NCBI RefSeq assembly: GCF_003252795.1
Contig: NZ_QEPQ01000003.1
Location: 124,001 to 188,000 of the forward strand
DNA: 64,000 nt
Direction: 5' to 3'
Source: Haemophilus parainfluenzae
GTDB lineage: Bacteria; Pseudomonadota; Gammaproteobacteria; Enterobacterales; Pasteurellaceae
Shown here in pieces: positions 60,114-64,000 of the stretch. Below the pieces are notes generated by a model. The model was not told the DNA's origin. It was given only the letters and a program-made list of their open reading frames with translations, and ran no database searches. Each line of letters opens with the position of its first letter. The first letter of the stretch is position 1. The translations under genes were made by a program, and so were the position numbers.

Positions 60114-60656
60114 ATGAAAGTTATTGATACTAAAATTCCCGATGTAAAATTATTAGAACCTCAAGTATTCGGTGATGAACGTGGTTTCTTTATGGAAACC
60201 TTCCGTGATGAATGGTTTAAACAAAATGTAGCAAATCGTACTTTTGTGCAAGAAAATCACTCTAAATCAATAAAAGGTGTGTTACGTGGATTACATTATC
60301 AAACTGAAAATACACAGGGTAAATTAGTGCGTGTAGTATCTGGAGCCGTATTTGATGTTGCCGTTGATATGCGGGAATTCTCTCCCACATTTGGACAATG
60401 GGTAGGTGAAATTTTGTCAGTTGAAAATAAACGTCAGCTTTGGGTACCTGAAGGGTTTGCACATGGCTTTTATGTTTTAACTGATGAAGCTGAATTTACT
60501 TATAAATGTACTGATTACTATAATCCTAAAGCAGAGCATTCTTTAATTTGGAATGATGAGACCGTTGGTATTGAATGGCCTCTTGAAGGTGAGCCGAGTT
60601 TATCTGCTAAGGATTTAGCAGGTAAAGTGTTGGCGGAAACAGTGAAATTTAAATAA
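60114..60656 (+). CDS. rmlC: dTDP-4-dehydrorhamnose 3,5-epimerase
   Basis: RmlC epimerises C3 and C5 of the keto-sugar. The 180-residue cupin has EPQVFGDERGFFMETFRDEWF near 15-35, the catalytic His in GLHYQTENTQGKLVRVVSG near 62-80, the Tyr region TYKCTDYYNP near 130 and the usual end. It is preceded by a TAAGGAT ribosome site and is the last of the four rml genes. With RmlB, A and D it completes the pathway in this window. Confidence 0.95.
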   Translation: MKVIDTKIPDVKLLEPQVFGDERGFFMETFRDEWFKQNVANRTFVQENHSKSIKGVLRGLHYQTENTQGKLVRVVSGAVFDVAVDMREFSPTFGQWVGEILSVENKRQLWVPEGFAHGFYVLTDEAEFTYKCTDYYNPKAEHSLIWNDETVGIEWPLEGEPSLSAKDLAGKVLAETVKFK

Positions 60657-60672
60657 GATCTTGCAAATATAT

Positions 60673-60697
60673 GGGGGTATTGCATAAACTTCCCCCC
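60673..60697 (+). terminator. Weak G/C hairpin between rmlC and wzm
   Basis: GGGGG (60673-60677) can pair with CCCCC (60692-60696) across a 14-base loop, followed by a T-rich stretch. It may cause partial attenuation between the rml genes and the transport genes. Confidence 0.35.
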
Positions 60698-60743
60698 TTT
60701 CATCTTTTAGATTCTATTGTTTTACATTCGTATTGAGATTCTT

Positions 60744-61529
60744 ATGAAAAAACAAACTGGATTAATTGAATTATTACACTACAAAGAGTTATTAAGACAA
60801 TTAGTCATTAAAGATATCAAATTAAAATATCGCCGCAGTTATTTAGGTTATATTTGGAGTATTTTAAATCCATTATTAATGATGACTGTATTGGTTATTG
60901 TTTTCTCGCAATTATTTAGATTTGATATTCCAAACTTTGCAGTATATTTACTAAGTGGACAAGTATTATTCAGCTTTCTTAGTGAAGCAACAACAATGGC
61001 TGTAAGCTCTATCGTAGGGAATGCACCTTTACTAAAAAAAACCTATGTTCCTAAATATATTTTTACTATTTCTAAAGTAACAAGTTCATTAGTTAATTTA
61101 TTATTTTCACTTGTTGCATTAGTATTAGTGATGATATTCACTCAAGTTTCTTTTACTTGGAATATTCTTTGGTTTCCTGTTGTATTACTTGAAGTTTATG
61201 TTTTCAGCTTAGGCGTTAGCCTTATTCTTGCCGCCACTGCAGTATTTTTCCGAGATATTCAGTATTTATGGGGTGTATTTATTTCTATTTGGATGTATTT
61301 AACGCCAATTATTTATCCTGTTTCGATTATTTCAGAAGAATATCGTTGGTGGTATGACAATTTAAATCCAATGTATGGTTACGTTACGCAATTTAGAGAT
61401 GTCGTTTTAAATGGTAATCCATTGCCATTAGAATGGTTAACTCAAGGATTTATTGTTGCCTTTGCTTTCTTATTTATTGGATATTGGGTATTTAAACGTA
61501 AACAAAACCAATTTATTCTTTATATTTAA
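60744..61529 (+). CDS. wzm: O-antigen/polysaccharide ABC transporter permease (Wzm type)
   Basis: ABC-2-type permease for export of lipid-linked polysaccharide across the inner membrane. The start is the ATG at 60744 (MKKQTGLIELLHYKELL); 261 residues. It has six hydrophobic segments and the family N-terminus LVIKDIKLKYRRSYLGYIWS near 20-39, IWMYLTPIIYPVSI near 185 and NPMYGYVTQFRDVVL near 215. It is followed after 12 bases by its ATPase. The region is visibly more AT-rich than the core genes. Confidence 0.92.
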   Translation: MKKQTGLIELLHYKELLRQLVIKDIKLKYRRSYLGYIWSILNPLLMMTVLVIVFSQLFRFDIPNFAVYLLSGQVLFSFLSEATTMAVSSIVGNAPLLKKTYVPKYIFTISKVTSSLVNLLFSLVALVLVMIFTQVSFTWNILWFPVVLLEVYVFSLGVSLILAATAVFFRDIQYLWGVFISIWMYLTPIIYPVSIISEEYRWWYDNLNPMYGYVTQFRDVVLNGNPLPLEWLTQGFIVAFAFLFIGYWVFKRKQNQFILYI

Positions 61530-61541
61530 CGGAGGTAAGAA

Positions 61542-62279
61542 ATGAATGACATCGTTGTAAATGTAAAAAATGCCTCCGTACGCTTCAATAAAGCTTCTGG
61601 TAATATCAGTGGCTTAAAAGAATATGTAATTAAACTTTTAAAACGAGAACTGATGTTTCAGGAATTCTTTGCTTTAAAAGATATTAATTTGCAAGTAAAA
61701 AGAGGCGAAGCTTGGGGATTAATTGGAACAAATGGTTCAGGAAAATCTACATTATTAAAATTAATTAGTGGAATTATTGACCCTTACACAGGTAGTGTTG
61801 AAATTAATGGTTCGATTTCACCGTTAATTGAATTAGGTGCTGGATTTGATTCTGAGTTAACTGCGCGTGAAAATATATTTTTAAATGGTTCGTTATTAGG
61901 GCATAGCAAAAAATTCATAGAAGAGCATTTCCAACAAATTGTTGATTTTGCTGAGCTTAATGATTTTTTAGATGTGCCTATTAAGAATTTTTCATCAGGA
62001 ATGTCTGCCCGTTTAGGTTTCGCCATTGCAACCGTAACAAAACCCGATATTTTAATCGTAGATGAAGTATTAGCTGTCGGAGATTATGCTTTCCAACAAA
62101 AATGTAAAGCAAGAATGGAAGAGTTATTAAGTGGTGGTACAACGCTTCTCTTTGTATCTCACTCTATTGAACAAGTAAAAGAGCTTTGCCAATACGCCAT
62201 TTGGATTGATAAAGGTATTGTAAAAGCACAAGGTGATGTGAATTTGGTAGGCCAACAATATATGTCAACGTTTAATTAG
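61542..62279 (+). CDS. wzt: Polysaccharide ABC transporter ATPase (short Wzt type)
   Basis: The ATPase partner of Wzm. In 245 residues it has Walker A as GTNGSGKSTLLKLI near 61-74, the signature NFSSGMSARLGFAIA near 150-164, Walker B as PDILIVDEVLAVGD near 168-181 and the H-loop HSIEQ near 206. It ends soon after the ATPase core, so the extra C-terminal carbohydrate-binding domain of long Wzt proteins is absent. That fits export that does not depend on a chemical cap at the chain end. A GGAGG ribosome site precedes the ATG. Confidence 0.93.
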   Translation: MNDIVVNVKNASVRFNKASGNISGLKEYVIKLLKRELMFQEFFALKDINLQVKRGEAWGLIGTNGSGKSTLLKLISGIIDPYTGSVEINGSISPLIELGAGFDSELTARENIFLNGSLLGHSKKFIEEHFQQIVDFAELNDFLDVPIKNFSSGMSARLGFAIATVTKPDILIVDEVLAVGDYAFQQKCKARMEELLSGGTTLLFVSHSIEQVKELCQYAIWIDKGIVKAQGDVNLVGQQYMSTFN

Positions 62280-62289
62280 GTTATTTTTT

Positions 62290-63471
62290 ATGTTAAAAAA
62301 AATCTTCCATATTCTTAAAGAAAAATTTTTATTTAATTCTATGCTTTCTTTCTTAATCAAAGAACGCTATAAAATGAGTAAAGCTGCTAAAAATTACTCA
62401 AAATCTAACCCTAATGGTACGATCAAGCCAATTAAGCAATTTGAAGCTTTTGACTACACTTCATTAAATAATGAAAATGTTATCTTGTTTGTTGTTTATG
62501 CTCCTAAATCATTTCTAATGTATGAAAGATATTTTCAAATGTTAGAAAAATTAAATTATAAAATTGTAGCGATTTCTAATGGTACATTAAATTCAGATTT
62601 TGTTGAAAAATTTAACGATAAAGTCGTCTTTATGGGCGAACGTGCGAATATTGGACGTGACTTCGGTACTTATAAAGAATTTATCCGTTTACTTCGTCAC
62701 AAAAATGTAACGCCTAACAACCTTATTATTTGTAACGATTCTGTTTTTGCTAATTTAAAACAAAAAGATAATCGATTTATTGACTTCCTCATTAAAAGTG
62801 AAAAAGAAGATTTTGTTGGTGTTGCGGAATATATGGGAAAACCAGGTTATCACGTTCAATCTTATTTCTTAAAATTTTCACATAATGTGCTAAAAGCACC
62901 CAATTTTATTAAGTTTTGGGATAATTTCTTAATTAGCGATGATAGACGTTTGAATATTCATAATGGAGAAATTAAACTTTCTGCATCTATTTTAAAAGAT
63001 GGGTTTAAACCAGTTGTATTTTTAAGCACAGATAATGTTATCAATAAAATTGTTAGTTCAAAAGAGACCCTGCAAAAATTCTTAATTGAAGCCTCAGCGA
63101 ATAAACACTTAGATCAAAATGTTATCTCAAGTCTAAAATCTTTAAGTCTTGCTTTTTATGATAAAAAATCTACACCAGAACACATAGCTTATTATACTGC
63201 CTCTTTAAAACAAGAAATTTCTCGTATGATAGATCGATTTGGGATGATAGTAGTTTGTCCATTTTTTATTATCGATGAGTTTGGTTTTCCATTCTTAAAA
63301 CGTGATTTAGTCTATAGACAAATTACAGAATGGATGTTAATTCGTGAGCAAGGTAAGTTATTTGATCAAGATTTATTAAATGAATATGTTAATGATCAGC
63401 GTATTCGCTGTCGAGCTTGGAATCTTGGAAGTTTAAAAGACAAATTGATGTATCATACAGGTATGAATTAA
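62290..63471 (+). CDS. RgpF-like rhamnan synthesis glycosyltransferase
   Basis: The 393 residues match the rhamnan synthesis F family (RgpF), putative rhamnosyltransferases of wall or O-chain rhamnans. Family-like segments are VILFVVYAPKSFLMYERYFQ near 60-79, RANIGRDFGTYKEFIRLLR near 117-135 and LIICNDSVFANL near 143-154. The C-terminal half is less conserved. It lies 10 bases after wzt, next to complete dTDP-rhamnose synthesis genes, which supports rhamnose as donor sugar. There is no signal peptide; it should act at the cytoplasmic face. It has low G+C and no uptake signal. Confidence 0.78.
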   Translation: MLKKIFHILKEKFLFNSMLSFLIKERYKMSKAAKNYSKSNPNGTIKPIKQFEAFDYTSLNNENVILFVVYAPKSFLMYERYFQMLEKLNYKIVAISNGTLNSDFVEKFNDKVVFMGERANIGRDFGTYKEFIRLLRHKNVTPNNLIICNDSVFANLKQKDNRFIDFLIKSEKEDFVGVAEYMGKPGYHVQSYFLKFSHNVLKAPNFIKFWDNFLISDDRRLNIHNGEIKLSASILKDGFKPVVFLSTDNVINKIVSSKETLQKFLIEASANKHLDQNVISSLKSLSLAFYDKKSTPEHIAYYTASLKQEISRMIDRFGMIVVCPFFIIDEFGFPFLKRDLVYRQITEWMLIREQGKLFDQDLLNEYVNDQRIRCRAWNLGSLKDKLMYHTGMN

Positions 63472-63473
63472 AT

Positions 63474-64000
63474 ATGGAAAAGTCTTTTTTTAAAATCAAA
63501 GATAAACAATATGAGAAATTAATTAAATTTTTATTATCTATTATTTTTATCTCTGGAATATTATCTATATTTTATCGTTCTCCGATGTCTTGGCTAGATG
63601 AACAAATCCACTATGCTAGAGTTATTCAGTTATCTAATGGTGATATTTTTAAATCCATTGATAATGATAACTCTAAATGGGGGGGGGATATATCAAAAAA
63701 TCATCAGGAATTTATTGATCGCTCTATGTCAAAAATTGTTGCATCTCTTTCTTCAGGAGAAGACTCAATTATTAGTGATGACTGGAGTAACTATTATAAT
63801 GATCTAGATTATACTGAAGATAAACATTTTCATATAGCAACAGGCGCAGTACCTTATGTTCCTGCTGTTTATGGAATTTATGTTTTAGCTGCAGATTTTA
63901 ATAAAATATTGCATCTAAATATAGTAAATGAATATAAATTTATGAAATTATTAAATTTCATATTTTGTTATCTACTTATTTTAGCCACTGTAAGAGTGCT
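63474..64000 (+). CDS. Large polytopic membrane protein, DUF2142/GT-C-like (5' part), with G9 tract
   Basis: An open frame starts with ATG at 63474, two bases after the previous stop, and runs off the window after 175 codons. A signal-anchor-like helix is at about 15-36 (LIKFLLSIIFISGILSIFY), followed by SPMSWLDEQIHYARVIQLSN near 38-57, a pattern typical of polysaccharide-locus membrane proteins of the DUF2142 or GT-C group (acidic residues after the first helix), and more hydrophobic segments near the edge. Nine G residues at 63679-63687 encode Trp-Gly-Gly-Asp; a change of one base would stop the protein early. The gene is in frame here (ON). Confidence 0.65.
   Translation, partial: MEKSFFKIKDKQYEKLIKFLLSIIFISGILSIFYRSPMSWLDEQIHYARVIQLSNGDIFKSIDNDNSKWGGDISKNHQEFIDRSMSKIVASLSSGEDSIISDDWSNYYNDLDYTEDKHFHIATGAVPYVPAVYGIYVLAADFNKILHLNIVNEYKFMKLLNFIFCYLLILATVRV

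Noticed and set aside
63598-63807. Alternative 69-codon frame over the G9 tract
   Set aside because: It is the frame that would be used after loss of one G, not a separate gene; the long frame from 63474 continues open to the window edge.

Overview
This window looks like chromosomal DNA of a Haemophilus-type member of the Pasteurellaceae. The clearest mark is the 9-base uptake signal AAGTGCGGT / ACCGCACTT, the Haemophilus influenzae-type DNA uptake signal sequence, which I count by eye about 57 times. It is often present as inverted pairs that form terminators. A vitronectin-binding Protein E homologue, OapA/OapB, a competence ComE1 gene with a CRP-S site, and an AT-rich gammaproteobacterial core gene set agree with this. 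The rhamnose and ABC-transporter polysaccharide locus at the right end would fit H. parainfluenzae or a close relative better than H. influenzae, but species cannot be fixed from the sequence alone.

Layout. 0-3.3 kb: rRNA methyltransferase rlmB and RNase R (minus). 3.4-9.4 kb: rpsT (minus), then murJ, ribF and ileS (plus). 9.5-11 kb: a YpfJ-type zinc protease and a Kbp-like BON-LysM protein. 11.1-16.9 kb: proteostasis and expression genes tig-clpP-clpX-secE-nusG-rplK-rplA, with a likely L1-binding operator before rplK. 17-21.8 kb: a minus-strand run of six tightly spaced genes (NUDIX, DUF2251-like, YigB phosphatase, YgiB, YgiC, iron alcohol dehydrogenase). 21.9-31.2 kb: eno, a DUF4153 membrane protein, a lone glycosyltransferase, pyrG, glmU, lspA-ispH. 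31.3-33.3 kb: a Met-rich DUF305 protein behind a MerR-type promoter, rdgB, ybjQ, comE1. 33.4-38.5 kb: the anaerobic formate module focA-pflB-(ABM monooxygenase)-pflA, followed by Protein E. 38.6-47 kb: divergent efp/epmB, oapA-oapB-recO-rlmD-relA-dgkA. 47-49.5 kb: GntP-family permease and glycerate kinase. 49.6-52.5 kb: xerD, an MFS transporter and proC (minus). 52.5-57 kb: rdgC, typA (minus), glnA. 57.2-64 kb: dTDP-rhamnose genes rmlB-A-D-C, an O-antigen-type ABC exporter (wzm, wzt), an RgpF-like glycosyltransferase and the start of a large membrane protein that runs off the window.

Functionally most of the window is housekeeping: translation, proteolysis, cell envelope precursors and anaerobic pyruvate metabolism. 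The accessory part is the polysaccharide locus after glnA. Its four Rml enzymes make dTDP-L-rhamnose, the RgpF-like enzyme probably transfers rhamnose, and Wzm/Wzt export the chain. A run of nine G residues inside the last, membrane-protein gene suggests it could be switched on and off by slippage. The most informative regulatory sequences are the 19-bp-spacer promoter of the DUF305 gene, the competence CRP-S site before comE1, the L1 operator before rplK, and a dyad lying inside the probable rmlB promoter.

No tRNA, rRNA, CRISPR array, insertion sequence or prophage was seen. No stretch longer than 300 bases lacks a gene; the longest gaps (23174-23460, 28057-28317, 3730-3995, 55375-55622) hold promoter regions, single uptake signals and, in the last, a nested inverted repeat.
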